A stretch of DNA of 64,000 nt from Dromiciops gliroides (GCF_019393635.1 NC_057861.1:355285953-355349952); one strand, 5' to 3'; shown: positions 23,560 through 34,627, counted from the first letter of the stretch. Notes: generated by a model not told the origin, from the letters alone. Numbers and translations: made by a program.

Positions 23560-24445
23560 TTTTATAACATCACATCAAAATCAATTTAATAGCAATACCT
23601 TAATAGAGATACAGATCCCAAGAGTTAAAAGTATTATCCTCCCTCATAGGGATGTAAACAGTTTAACCTCATTGTTACCCCCCACCCCCAATTACCTCCT
23701 TATACTTCTCTTGAGTATTTTATTTGGAAATCAAATTTTCTGTTCAATTCTTGTATTTTTTTTTTCAGGAAACCTTGGAAATCCCCTATTTAAATGGATG
23801 TCCATCTTTTCCCCTGCAAGAAAATGCACAGTTTTGCTGGGAAGTTGATTATTGGTTGTAATCCAAGCTCCTTTGCCTTCCCAGAATAACATATTTCAAC
23901 CCTTGTGATCCTTTAATGTTGAAGGTGCAAGGTCCTATACAATCCTGACTGTGGCTCCATGATATTTAAACTGTTTGTTTCTCAATGCTTGGAGTATTTT
24001 CTCCTTCACCTGATAATTAAGGAGTTTGGTTACAATATTTCTTGAAGTTTTCCTTTTGGGGTCTCTTTCAAGAAGTGATTCTTTGAATTCTTTCAAAGAT
24101 GGTTTTATCCTCTGATTCTACAATTTCAGAGCAGTTCTCCTTGATAATTTCCTGGAATATGGTGTCTAGGCTCTTTTATTGATCATGGCTTTCAGGTAGT
24201 ACAATAATTCTTAGATTATCTCTCCTGAATATATTTTCCAGGGCAATTGTCTTCCCAATGAGGTATTTCATATTTTCTTCTATTTTCTCAGTATTTTTAT
24301 TCTGCATGACAGATTCTTGGTGTTTCATGGAGTTGTTAGGTTCCTTCTGGACAATTAAAAAAAATTAGGGCATTATTATCCTCAGTAAGCTTTTGAACCC
24401 TCTTTTCCATTTGGCCAATTTATTCTGCCATTTGGCCAAATTCCT
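23560..24445 (-). pseudogene. L1 ORF1 pseudogene (copy B)
   Basis: Minus strand, from 24445: coiled-coil segment (repeats of a 'gccaaatgg' unit at 24408-24445), RRM (around 24180-24240) and C-terminal domain (around 23780-24060). It matches the ORF1 of the L1 at 57896 in order and spacing, with frequent stops. The N-terminus is missing because the element is truncated at the inversion junction. Confidence 0.8.
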
Positions 24446-26535
24446 TTTATGACACAAATATGGTATTGATACCTAAACCAGGCAAAGCCAAAACAGAGAA
24501 AGACAATTATATACCAATTTCACTAATGAATATTACTGCAAAAATCTTAAATGAAATATTAGTAAGGAGTTTATAGCAAGTGATCACCAGGATAATACAC
24601 TATGACCAGGTGGTTTTTTTTACCAGGAATTCAAGGCTGGTTCAACATTATGAAAACTATCATCATTATCAACCAGATCAATAACAAAACTAAACAAAAT
24701 CACATGATTATCTCAATTGATGCAGAGAAAGCATTTGAAAAAATACAACACTCATTCCTTTTAAAAACACTAGAGAGCATAGGAATAAGTGGAGCTTTAC
24801 TTAAAATGATAAGTAGTATCTACCTATAACCACAAGCATACTTTATATGTAATGGGTATAAGTTAGAGACATTCCCAATAAGATCAGGGGTGAAACAGAG
24901 ATATCCATTAGCACCTGTTCTATTTAATAATGTACTATAAATGTTAGTTTTAGCAACAAGGGAAGAAATAAAGCAATTAAAGGAATTACAGTATTCAAGG
25001 ATGAAACAAAACTTTCACTCTTTGCAAATGATATGATGGTATACTTAGAGAATTCTAGAGAATCAACTAATAAACTACTTGAAACAATTAACAACTTTAG
25101 CAAATTTGCAGGATATAAAATAAATCCACATAAATCATCAGCATTTCTATAAATGACAAGCAAACCTCAGCAGCAAGAAACAGAAAAAGAAATTCTGTTT
25201 AAAGTAACTATAAACAATATAAAATACTTGGGAATCTACCTGCCAAAACAAACCCAGGAACTGTATGAACACACTTACAAAACCTGTATCACACAAATAA
25301 AATCAGATCTATGTAATCGGAAAAGGATCAATTGTTCATGGATAGGCCAAACTAATATAAGAAAATTGACAATTCTACCTAAATTATTTTACTTGTTCAA
25401 TGTAATCAGAATACCTAAACTTATTTTATAGAGTTAGAAAAAAATTACAAAATTCATTTGGAAGAACAAAAAGTCAAGAATATCAGGGGAACTAATGAAA
25501 AAAATGCGCAAGAAGGTGAGCTAGGTTTACCAAATTTGAATCTATATTATAAAGCATCAGTCATCAAAATTATTTGGTACTGGCTAGGAAATAAAATGGT
25601 GGATCAATGGAATAGGTTAGGCACAGGAGACACAGTGGCAAATGAATATAGCAATCTACTATTTGATAAACCCAAAGACTTCAGCTTCTGGTATAGGGAC
25701 TCAGTATTTCACAAAAATGTCTGGGAAAACTGGAAGATAGTATGGCAAAAATTAGGCATGGACCAACATCTTACACTGTATACCAAAAATAAGGTCACAA
25801 TGAGGACAAGATTTAGACATAAAGGTTGATACCAAAGATAAATTAGGAGATGAAGGAGTAATTTATATCTCAGATCTATGGAGAGTTAAACAGTTTATGT
25901 CCAAACAAGAGATAGAGAATATTATGAAATGTAAGAAGAATGAGCTTGATTACATTAAGTTAAAAAGGTTTTGTACAAACAGAAGCAATGCTGCCAAAAT
26001 TAGAAGGGAGGCAGAAAGCTGGGAAACAATTTTTATAGTCAGTATTTCTGATAATGGCCTCATTTCTAAAATATACAGGCAACTAAATCAAATTTAAAAG
26101 AATTTAAGTCATTCCACACTTGAAAAATGTTAAAGGGATATGAACCAGTAGTTTTCAGATGAAGAAATCAAAGCTATCTATTGCCATATGAAAAAATGCT
26201 CTAAATCACTATTGATTAGAGAAAAGAAAATTAAAACAACTCTGAGGTACCACCTCACACCTATTAGATTGGCTTACATGACAAAAAAAGGAATATAATA
26301 AATGTTGAAAAAATGGAAAACTAATGTATTGTTGGCGGATCTGTGACCTGATCCAACCATTCCGGAGAACAATTTGGAACTATGGCCAAAGGGCTATGGG
26401 ACTGTTCTTACCTTTTGATCCAGTGGTACCACGGGTAGGTCTATATTCCAAAGAGATCATAGGAGAGGGAAAAGGAACGAATTGTACAAAAATATTTTAT
26501 AGCAGATCTCTTTGTGGTAGCAAATATTTGGACAA
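24446..26535 (+). pseudogene. L1 ORF2 pseudogene, RT to C-terminal region (copy B, forward half)
   Basis: Begins 'attccttttatgacacaaat' inside the RT domain. The frame at 24602-24829 holds [14 protein letters not shown] (RT motif A). The catalytic FADD box reads F-A-N-D at 25020-25031, a loss of a catalytic aspartate. Later frames (25153-25431, 25458-25829, 25897-26097, 26324-26581) carry the thumb and C-terminal region, including YCWRICDLIQPFRRTIWN. The match stops near 26535, before the usual ORF2 end; 3' UTR and poly(A) are absent. Confidence 0.85.
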
Positions 26536-26589
26536 TTTATCTCACAGAGATGTTAATATCATCATTTTTTTTTTTTTTTAGAACTGGAA

Positions 26590-26715
26590 GATAACTGAAT
26601 ACTATATAGGCTAGTCCCTGCATTTTACAAATGAAGAAACTTAGGCCCAGAGAAAGGTTATTTGATTTCTTAAACATTATCTGGCCACTAAATATCAGCA
26701 GTATTTAAATCAAGA
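26590..26715 (-). repeat. MIR-like ancient repeat remnant
   Basis: 'cattttacaaatgaagaaac' plus 'ttaggcccagagaaagg' is the reverse complement of a MIR/CORE-type segment. Confidence 0.5.
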
Positions 26716-27070
26716 TTCTTTGAACCAAAGTCTATCATTTTTCCTACTTCATCTTTCTTGACTTGAATGAAATACTTTAACATGTGTAAAATCCTTTCTA
26801 AAGCCTTACTTGTGGTATGTTTATCTACTGTTACAGCCTGCCTAACATCTTGACTGGTACTGAGAAAGCATGGCATTCAATAAAGTGAAGGGAAATATAC
26901 AATTTTTATGATGTTAGAAGATTGAGTTTGTGTAATAGCTCTTCTGTTAGCTACCTGTGTGACCTTGGTATTAGCAGGCGGCTTAGATATCTTGAAGGCA
27001 TGGTAATAGTTCTGAATGGCTTATCTAAATTATGAGTAGCTCCCAAGTGGTATCTTATATTCCTTATGAT
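26716..27070. other. Unassigned intergenic DNA
   Basis: No gene or repeat identified apart from a weak SINE-like 'agctacctgtgtgaccttgg' at about 26950. Confidence 0.4.
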
Positions 27071-27085
27071 TAAAAATAAAGGAGG

Positions 27086-27253
27086 GGAGGGGCAGCTAGG
27101 TGGCACAGTGTATAAAGCACAATGTCCTGGATTCAGGAATACCTGAGTTCAAATCTGGCCTCAGGCACTTGACACTTACTAGCTGTGTGACCCTGGGCAA
27201 GTCACTTAAGCCCCATTGCCCTGCAAAAAACCCCCCAAAAAAACCCAAAAAAC
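27086..27253 (+). mobile_element. tRNA-like SINE (WSINE1-like)
   Basis: 'ggggcagctaggtggcacag' to 'agccccattgccctgc' with an A/C-rich tail. An imperfect TSD of about 14 bp ('aaaaataaaggaggg') is seen on both sides, near 27072-27085 and 27254-27270. Confidence 0.93.
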
Positions 27254-27780
27254 AAAAATAAAGGGGGAGGGTACTCTGATCTGATTGACTCAAGCCAGAC
27301 CACCATGTTCCTTGAATGTTATCAAGAAATATTACACAAATTAATAATTTTGGATCCAAGTTTTACCATGGTATATAAGTTTATTGTTAAAATAAGTCTC
27401 ACAAGTGTATAACATGCTCTTCCCACAGGTACATATAGCATCCAAAGGCAAGTTGTTTAAAGCCTAGAGAACATATGACTGAAAGCTAACTTAATTGATA
27501 GCTCCTGGAAATTCTTTTCCTGGAGTTCTATACATATTCTTTTTAAGTGTGATGTATTTTTATACTGTTGGGCTCCTATTTGAGCATTGTCTTCATTTCA
27601 TTTTGTCTTCTCTCGCATGCCCATTTAGATGATGCCTTCAGTCCCTATTGATATCCTTGTCTTGTATTGTTATGCTGCCATGGGCATATGGGGAATTCAA
27701 AATTCCCTAAACCTTTAAAGATCTCTGGAATTTTTTCAGGCTCTCTGCATGTGTATTCATATGGGTGTGTGAGTGTTACT
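27254..27780. other. Unassigned intergenic DNA
   Basis: AT-rich spacer up to the compound microsatellite; nothing recognised. Confidence 0.5.
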
Positions 27781-27782
27781 GT

Positions 27783-27784
27783 GC

Positions 27785-27856
<72 letters not shown>
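27783..27856 (+). repeat. Compound (TG)n(GA)n microsatellite
   Basis: About 13 TG units run directly into about 23 GA units. It switches from alternating purine-pyrimidine (Z-DNA prone) to all-purine (triplex prone) sequence within 75 bp. Confidence 0.97.
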
Positions 27857-27860
<4 letters not shown>

Positions 27861-28179
27861 AAGTGACACTAAGATGGCGGTTGAAGTGCTTTCCTATCAA
27901 GCAAATATTTCTTAGGGGGTTTAGTTGAAATGTCCTCTCTTTTATCTTTTTCTCAAATATCTTGGTTTCTAAACTTGCTTCTTGGATTTATGTCGGTTTC
28001 TCATGGTATTCCCAAGGCTCTAAAACCAATGAAAACATTCTTCCTGTCATATCTGATTGAAATGTCATTGATTTAAAAGAATGTCTAGACCTTGTTTGTA
28101 CCTAGTAAACAATAAAGATTTTTTTCTCACTGGGTGAAATTTTAAAGGCTACATATACCCACACACTGTATACACCACA

Positions 28180-28206
28180 CACACACACACACACACACAC
28201 ACTTAT
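28180..28206 (+). repeat. (CA)n microsatellite
   Basis: About 13 CA units, followed by TATG-rich text. Confidence 0.95.
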
Positions 28207-28259
28207 GTATGTATATATGTGTGCGTATGTGTGTATGTATGTATCTTTCTATTTATCTA

Positions 28260-29370
28260 TCTAGTATCTGTTCTTTTGTTGAATAAAACCAATCCAAAAA
28301 CCTGAAATAGATTTAGAAGGAAATTTGTTAGCAAGAAAATAGAAATGGCTCTCTCTTCCCAGGCTTTGGAAGGTGTACATTATATAAGACTTAAATAAGG
28401 GTGTTCTCAAAGGAACCGAATATCCAGTTAAGCAAAGTTGCAACTCCTCAGCTCTCTTTTCTATCCCTTTGGTCCTGTTTACAGATATAGGAATACTTTT
28501 GGGACTATATGACTTAAGGGATTCTCATACCAAACTTTCTAAAGATTTGCTATACCCCTTCTCTTATTTTATAAAGCAATGGTACATGTGTTTTTCCATT
28601 ACTCTCCTTATATTCTAAAAAGATATTGTCATTGGCCGTCATGTCTCTCCACTTGGCAAGAAGAATGTGTTTGGTGGATAACAACAGGAATAAGAACAAG
28701 ACAAACAAAAGCAACACTATGGGTCCTAAAGTGCTGTTTTCACCAAACAGATATAAGATATAGTTATTAAACAGGTTGGATGAAATGGAATTTTACAGAT
28801 GGGGAAGTTAAAGATTTAAACATCACATCAAAGAATGGATAGCTGAAGGGATAGATCTGAATCAGGTAATATTATAACCAGTCAGTCGACAATAGGAATA
28901 AAGTTAGAATTTTCAGACTCAGCATTAAAAGAAGTTATACCCAGTTACTTGACATGATCATCTTAAGTAAATAAAGGTAGTAAACCTGAACCAGAAATTT
29001 TCTCATCACTAATCAGTTAATCATCTGATCTAAAATTTGTTGTCTCAGCTAAAGTCTGCAAACTCTTGCTAAAGATGTGACTTGATGTCTTAAGGAAATG
29101 GGAGTCATAAAACCAATTCAGAAAAATTACCTTAAAATACAACTTATTATATGTTAACATTGGTTAATCAGTTAATATCTGACTTTTAGTTTCCATATCC
29201 ATGAAATCAAAATATGACTTACAAATCTTACCTTCTAAGGTTGTTGGAAAAAAAGTTATTTGTATACTACAAAGCAATAAATGAGGTACTTTCATTATTT
29301 AAAAATTGTGGATTTATGAAAGTGAGAAAAATGTCAGGAAAGCTTTCTTTCAATGTTTTCAAATATCACA
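28260..29370. other. Unassigned intergenic DNA
   Basis: No recognisable gene or repeat. Open frames (for example 28579-28770) have no motif. Confidence 0.5.
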
Positions 29371-29390
29371 GTGTCATTGAAAGAACCTTT

Positions 29391-29552
29391 AGGGCAGCTA
29401 GGTGGTACAGTGGATAGAGCACGGGTCCTGGAGTCAGGAGTACCTGAATTCAAATCCGGCCTCAGACACTTAACACTTGCTAGCTGTGTGACCCTGGGCA
29501 AGTCACTTAACCCCAATTGCCTCACTAAAAAAAAAAAAAAAAAGAAAAAAAA
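29391..29552 (+). mobile_element. tRNA-like SINE (WSINE1-like)
   Basis: 'agggcagctaggtggtacag' to 'ccaattgcctcac' and a long A tail. The TSD is 'gaaagaacc' plus T-rich ends, at about 29379-29390 and 29556-29567 (about 12 bp, one difference). Confidence 0.95.
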
Positions 29553-29639
29553 AAGAAAGAACCCTTGACTTAGATTGTAATAAATCTGACAGATTAAGAG
29601 ATTCTGAAGAACCATTCTACTCTAAAACATAATACAATT

Positions 29640-29850
29640 AGGTAGCAGGAATTTAGGAAGCTATTCTTGATCTGCATTCAAGTCCCAGCTCTGATATTAA
29701 CTGACTGTGTGATTCTGGCATGTCATGCAATTTCTCAGTGTCCTAGACATCTCTGTAATGCTATATTACATAGAAGCTGATGACTGGCATTTATAAAGAT
29801 TCCTCATCTGAGAATTACCTATACTGATGAAATTACCAGCATCATTTCCT
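29640..29850 (+). mobile_element. MIR-like CORE-SINE remnant
   Basis: 'ctgcattcaagtcccagctc' , 'tgactgtgtgattctggca' and 'caatttctcagtgtccta' follow MIR order. Strongly diverged in the second half. Confidence 0.6.
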
Positions 29851-29955
29851 ATACTTATTCATAAAGACCCTATGTAAGAGGTAATTAATAGTAATTTTCA
29901 TAATCATAACATCATACAAATAAGGAAGCATTTAAAAAATTCATTTTCTGAAAAT

Positions 29956-30135
29956 ATTAACAATAAAATCCTGTTTGGGGTTTTATCTGGATCTCCCTTT
30001 GCCTGAATAACATATGTTTGAATAACATAGTCACTCCAAAGAACTTTGAAAACATAGAGTGGAATAATATACCTGACTCATTAAATATTAAATCTGACTT
30101 TGCCAAAGAATTTTGATTGCTTGAAGATAACTGTT
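29956..30135 (+). repeat. 180-bp direct repeat, copy 1
   Basis: Matches 30667-30846 base for base except four substitutions by eye (about 98% identity, no gaps). Content is AT-rich and matches no repeat family I know. Confidence 0.95.
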
Positions 30136-30184
30136 TCTACGAAAATGATGTGCTCCTATGTTTCCATAAAGATAAAAAAAACCC

Positions 30185-30437
30185 TAATAGTTGAATTCAA
30201 AATCGAGGAGACACCTACCTTCTGGGAAATGGCTGAACAAATTATGGGATGAGATTATGTTGAAATATTATTCTGCAATAAGAAATCATGAGCAGGATGC
30301 TATCAGAAAAACCTGGAAAGACTTACATGAACTGATGCAAAGTGAAATGTACTATATACAGAGTAAAAAATATATTGTAGCATAATCAGCTGTGAATGAC
30401 TTAACTATTTTCACTATACAATGATCCAAGACCTGTT
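30185..30437 (+). mobile_element. L1/HAL1-like 3' UTR fragment
   Basis: 'gctgaacaaattatgggatg', 'gcaataagaaatcatgagca' and 'tatcagaaaaacctggaaag' match the end of ORF2 and the 3' UTR of the L1-derived element at 46328-47710. Truncated at both ends and followed by a SINE. Confidence 0.85.
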
Positions 30438-30600
30438 CTGGGGCAGCTAGGTGGTACAGTGTATAGAGCACCCGCCCTGGATTCAGGAGGACCTGAGTTC
30501 AAATTTGGCCTCAGACACTTGACACTTACTAGCTGTGTGACCCTAGGCAAATCACTTAACCCAAATTGCCTCACCAAACAAACAAACAAAAACAAAAACA
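30438..30600 (+). mobile_element. tRNA-like SINE (WSINE1-like)
   Basis: 'ggggcagctaggtggtacag' to 'ccaaattgcctcacc' with an (AAAC)n tail. It lies at the end of the L1/HAL1-like 3' UTR fragment, between the two 180-bp direct repeats. Confidence 0.93.
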
Positions 30601-30666
30601 AATATATATGCATTTTGTTGCATTAAAATGCAATAAATTCTTAGTGTCCCATTTGCTCATAGGTAC

Positions 30667-30846
30667 ATTAACAATAAAATCCTGTTTGGGGTTTTATCTG
30701 GATCTCACTTTGCCTGAATAACATATGTTTGAATAACATAGTAACTCCAAAGAACTTTGAAAACATAGAGTGGAATAATATACCTGACTCATTAAATATT
30801 AAATCTGACCTTGCCAAAGAATTTTAATTGCTTGAAGATAACTGTT
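30667..30846 (+). repeat. 180-bp direct repeat, copy 2
   Basis: Partner of 29956-30135; the 531 bp between them holds the L1/HAL1 fragment and a SINE. Confidence 0.95.
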
Positions 30847-30849
30847 CCC

Positions 30850-31359
30850 TGAATGGTATCTTGTACCCTGGATGCCAAGGTTTGCTTAGAAGAAAATATT
30901 CCATTTAATTTACTGACTTGTAGTGGCTTAAATTAAACAGCAACAACCCCCCGCCCCCGAAAAACAATAAGAACAACAAATGCAAAATTATCAAAATGTT
31001 CTTATTCTTAGTCTCATTTTGGAGTGTAACATTACTGAGGAATATGATGTTAAATAATGCAATCCAGAGTATATAAAGACAGATAAGTATCTGTTGGAGT
31101 TTTCTGGGGAATCTAATGGAGAAAGAGGAAATTTAAGCTCAGCTTTTAGTTAATTTCAATTCAACAAAAATTTCTTTGAGCTTCTCTCAAGTCCATGATA
31201 TTATTATCTACACCATGGTAAGTAATAAGATGAATAATAAAGGGTGGTTGTTCTCAAGGAGTTAATTCTTTATTAATAAAGGTAAGGTTTATTTAAATAT
31301 TACAAGATAACAAATGGTAATTGAAGAAGTGAAGTACAAAATTAAATGAGGGGTCACAG
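30850..31359. other. Unassigned intergenic DNA
   Basis: AT-rich; nothing recognised. Confidence 0.5.
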
Positions 31360-31525
31360 AATATCAGAAAAAGAAAGGACCCTAGAAGTCATCAAGTCTA
31401 AAAACTAATTTTACAGGTGAAGAAACTAAGGCCCAAAGGGTGCAAAGTCCTTTTACAAGGAAGGACATATTACTTAGACCCAGGTTTCCTGAATCAAAGT
31501 TTACTATTTTTATCCTGATACTATA
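31360..31525 (-). repeat. Ancient interspersed repeat remnant (MIR/L3-like)
   Basis: 'gaccctagaagtcatcaagt', 'ttttacaggtgaagaaacta' and 'cccaggtttcctgaatc' follow a widespread old mammalian repeat pattern. I cannot choose between MIR-type and LINE-type origin. Confidence 0.45.
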
Positions 31526-31744
31526 ACTACTTTTCCAATTCAAAGTGGGGAAACATCAAGGGACTGTTTCATGAGAGTAGCATCATTAGAGCTGGACAGC
31601 TGTTGGAGGAAGGGATAATGAATAGGTTTCATTACTGAAGTATGAGGTAAACAAATACTGGGAAGCAGGAGATGGGAGGTAGCATTCAAGGAATGGAAAG
31701 CTGAAAAGAGAAGCAAGGCATGAAGGTTGAGTCTGTATGTTTGT

Positions 31745-31930
31745 GTAAGGAAATATTAGATTTGGATTCAGGAAGATGTGAATTCAAAGCCTGCTTCAGG
31801 CAATTATTAACTGTATAATTTGAGGCAAGTTACATTAATTCTTTCTATCTTGGTTTCCTAATCTACAAAATGAAAATAACAATAGCACCTTCCTTCCTTG
31901 AACATTTTTATGAGGATCAAAAGATAACCC
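31745..31930 (+). mobile_element. MIR-like CORE-SINE remnant
   Basis: 'tttggattcaggaagatgtg', 'ataatttgaggcaagttac', 'cttggtttcctaatctacaa' and 'gaggatcaaaagataac' match the MIR order including the CORE. Confidence 0.7.
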
Positions 31931-31957
31931 ATGTAGGTTTTTTTTTTAATAAACAAT

Positions 31958-32008
31958 AATTTCTCCTCCTCCTCCTCCTCTTCATCTTCCTCCATCTTCT
32001 TCTTCCAT
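31958..32008 (-). repeat. (CTC)n/(CTT)n trinucleotide repeat
   Basis: Imperfect pyrimidine trinucleotide tract; its reverse strand encodes an artefactual poly-Glu run. Confidence 0.9.
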
Positions 32009-32128
32009 CCCAGTTCAATTAATAAACTCATAGAATGTTGGCCTGGTTCATTAATCAAAAATATAAAGTAGATAGCAATAATTTCTTAATCAACATGAAA
32101 TAATTAAAATGATTCGTTATTGATTAAA

Positions 32129-32153
32129 CATACACACACACACACACACACAC
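32129..32153 (+). repeat. (CA)n microsatellite
   Basis: About 12 CA units followed by AAAACA. Confidence 0.95.
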
Positions 32154-32159
32154 AAAACA

Positions 32160-32950
32160 AAAAGTTGTGGTTGGCTGAAAGACTAAGACATACCTATTAA
32201 GTGGTACCACCAAGCCTAGAACCAAGGTGTTTTGAAACCAAAGCTTTTGACTACACAACATTTCTTTGTTGTATATGATACATGATTTTTAAAAAAATCA
32301 TATATAATATGAGATATTCCTGCCTGAATTTATACAGGAGCGTAGTCAATTCTGGGAGGAAATAATTGTGGCAACTTTAACTTTCCAGAGGGAAAGATGT
32401 GTAAACTATGGGTCTTGAAAGAGTACAGCTTATATAGCACAGTACAAATATATGGGGTAGTGGAGGAAGGTAGATATGGTGGGGAAAAGAATGGGAAGGG
32501 GGAGAAATACAGAGCATCACTTATCGTTGGCAGCACTCAGCAGCATGAATCTAGAATGCTCAGGGAAGGGACTGGCTTTAGACATCTCATTTTTAATAGA
32601 ATTTTGGTGGGGGAAAGACTCTTATCTGTGCCACCTTGGAGTTAGTTTGTTAACATATCCACAGCATGTGAGAGTTATCAGCAACATTTAGTGTTCTTTT
32701 GTACTTACTGGGAAGTTCTGTCATTTATCTGAGGTTTTAAATTAAAGGACCAAAAAGGTTCTGACAGCAAGGCCTAGCTATTTTCCTCTGATCTAGGACA
32801 AAGTCATAGGATGTGAACATGGTTAACATATGATATAATTTGCAAATTGTACTCTTAATCTATGGGACAGTCTAGTGATTTTAGGTGCCTCTTTGGAATC
32901 TAACTTCCTGATATTACTTTATACTGTCTACTTATAAACTTACTATTATA
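32160..32950. other. Unassigned intergenic DNA
   Basis: No gene or repeat family recognised. Overlapping short frames at 32330-32691 on both strands have no motif. Confidence 0.5.
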
Positions 32951-33150
32951 CAGGGTTGGTCAAAATTCATGTAGGGGTCTGATTTTTTAATAACTTTTGA
33001 AAAAATTATTTTTCACCATTTATGAAATTTGATTTTTCACACATAATTTAAATTAATTTCCTATATATGCTATATAGGATGTGATGGTATTGTAAATTAA
33101 AAACAACAAAAAAAGAGATGATTAATTTTCATGACTTTTGGCCCACCCTC
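32951..33150. mobile_element. Mariner-like MITE (non-autonomous DNA transposon)
   Basis: Terminal inverted repeats: 32951-32971 'cagggttggtcaaaattcatg' (first 20 shown elsewhere as CAGGGTTGGTC...) pairs with the reverse complement of 33130-33150, 17 of 21 positions matching. The dinucleotide TA flanks both ends (32949-32950, 33151-33152), the TSD of Tc1/mariner elements. The interior ('ataacttttgaaaaaattat', 'gaaatttgatttttcacac') resembles mammalian mariner MITEs. No transposase. About 200 bp long. Confidence 0.75.
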
Positions 33151-33434
33151 TATAAAGCAGAGAGCTTGTCAGGGAGACCAGAACAAGATACAACTTCAAC
33201 ATAACTATACTTAAAACTTTTACCCTCAAGTTTATTTCTAGAACCCTGAAAATAGCATACATAAAATACAAAATCAAAAATATGTCAGAAATTAATTTCA
33301 CATCATTTATTTGAACAATTTGTAAACTTTAAAAAATGTCTTGTGTGACTTTTAAAGAAGACAGTATTCTCGAAATGTTGGACTCGTTATATGATTCTAT
33401 TTATTTTCAGGAAAAGAACTTGAAGAACATAAGT

Positions 33435-34275
33435 CAATTTCTTCTTCCAAGGTCTGTAACATCTCAAATTTTATATTTAAAAAGGACTCCAATGCCCATC
33501 TATTCCATCCTATAACTGAAAAATAATTCTTTCTCTAATATATCTGACAAGTTCCTCATCCAAATTTTTTCAAGACCTCCTAGGAAAAGGACACATTCAT
33601 TTTTCTGGATAGTCCATTCCACTCTTGGTTAATTCTAAAGTAGTAGGCTTCCACCAGTCGAGGACGAACATGGATCAGCGCCTTGAAGAGCCACAGGCCA
33701 CAGTGTGGCTGTGCAGTCCTACACGGGAGCTGCAGCTCCTGCTGCAAGGAGGACATCAGAAAACTGTGCTCTCTATTCTGTTCCTGCGTCTCATTCATTT
33801 TTCTTCCTCCAGAGCTTGGGGGCCCATCTCAGCTGTGCACAAGCTGCTCCTGAGTACTGAACTCCATCTGGCGCGTTCCTTGGCCATCTCCTTCCAAGAG
33901 CCCTCTAGTCTCGATTGCATACATCTCTGTAGCAAAGCTGGGGGCATCCAGCAGGTCTTTGGCCTGAGGCTAACTCACCATAGCATAGGAATGTGCCTGT
34001 CTTGCATGCAGTGCACATGACTGAACCAGCGCAGCCATCTAAATATTCCCTGATACGATGCCTAAATTTGCCCCTTCACAACTTCTGCCCTATGGGGACA
34101 AATAAAACAATTCTAATCTCTGGTACTTTTGGCAGTCTTCATATGCTTGAATTGCCATGATGTTCCTCTAGAATTATCTTTTCTCTAGGCTAAACACCTG
34201 CATTTCTTCATGCTATTGATTCTGGGGGTCAGGTCAGCCTTTCTTATTTGGACATAATGTTCTTTCTTATTTAGA
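33435..34275 (+). mobile_element. CR1/L3-type LINE, 3'-end fragment, split
   Basis: Landmarks of the CR1/L3 3' end: 'ctgacaagttcctcatcc', 'tttcaagacctcctagg', 'agtccattccactcttggtt', then after an insertion 'gatgcctaaatttgcccc', 'acaacttctgccctatgggg', 'acaattctaatctctgg', 'ttctctaggctaaacacctg'. Old and non-coding. Interrupted by a different LINE fragment at 33640-34040. Confidence 0.75.
33640..34040 (-). mobile_element. 3' end of a non-L1 non-LTR retrotransposon (clade unclear)
   Basis: A GC-richer insert in the CR1/L3 remnant. The minus strand translates, with stops and frameshifts, to LCYRDVCNRD..RALG (33912-33944 region) and further on CSSRVGLHSHTVAC (33691-33733 region). These resemble the C-terminal end of a widespread animal non-LTR ORF that ends in a Cys/His 'SRIGL.SH' knuckle; the 3' end CCTACTAC resembles its short repeat tail. 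It is not L1, L2 or CR1. A possible short duplication 'tctaaa' flanks it. Identity rests on motif memory only. Confidence 0.5.
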
Positions 34276-34279
34276 CATA

Positions 34280-34627
34280 ATTTCTACCAGTGAAACTGGT
34301 AAAGAAAATGCTTCCATAAATTTCCTTTAATAAAATTTGCTGTATAGTGCTTTGAATTCTTATGTCCATTTGTAGCCTATGTCTTGATCTTGACCACGAA
34401 GATTATAGCTCAGAAAATGGAATCACTTGATGCCTTTTAATTGTTTATATAAAGTAGATATTTACAACTTGCCGGCATTACTGAAATTTGAATTTTATTG
34501 GAGAGTGGAACTGACTGCTGATAAATATTGTAATCTCTGTGGTGACATGATAGACCATGATGCATTTTAGAATAAAATTCTTTAAAAGCATCAGATGTAA
34601 ATAAACTAGTGAGCTGAATTGAATGAA
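34280..34627. other. Unassigned intergenic DNA
   Basis: Spacer between the CR1/L3 remnant and an L1 fragment. A minus-strand frame over 34437-34796 runs into the L1 fragment and is not a gene. Confidence 0.45.

Larger units (their letters stand above)
21575..24445 (-). mobile_element. Inverted 5' half of a rearranged L1 (copy B)
   Basis: On the minus strand, from 24445 down to 21575, the order is L1 ORF1 coiled coil, RRM and C-terminal domain, polypurine linker, and endonuclease part of ORF2. At 24445/24446 it meets a plus-strand ORF2 segment head-on. In coordinates of the L1 at 57896 the inverted part covers about 58800-60608 and the forward part starts at about 61380, so about 0.77 kb is missing at the switch. 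That geometry is expected from twin priming. An RPS3 retrocopy interrupts it at 22552-23350. Confidence 0.85.

Noticed and set aside
27645..27869. SLSLSL/THTH-rich open frame
   Set aside because: Translation of the (TG)n(GA)n compound microsatellite.
33625..34020. Plus-strand frame of 131 codons
   Set aside because: Opposite-strand shadow of the antisense LINE fragment; motifs are on the minus strand.
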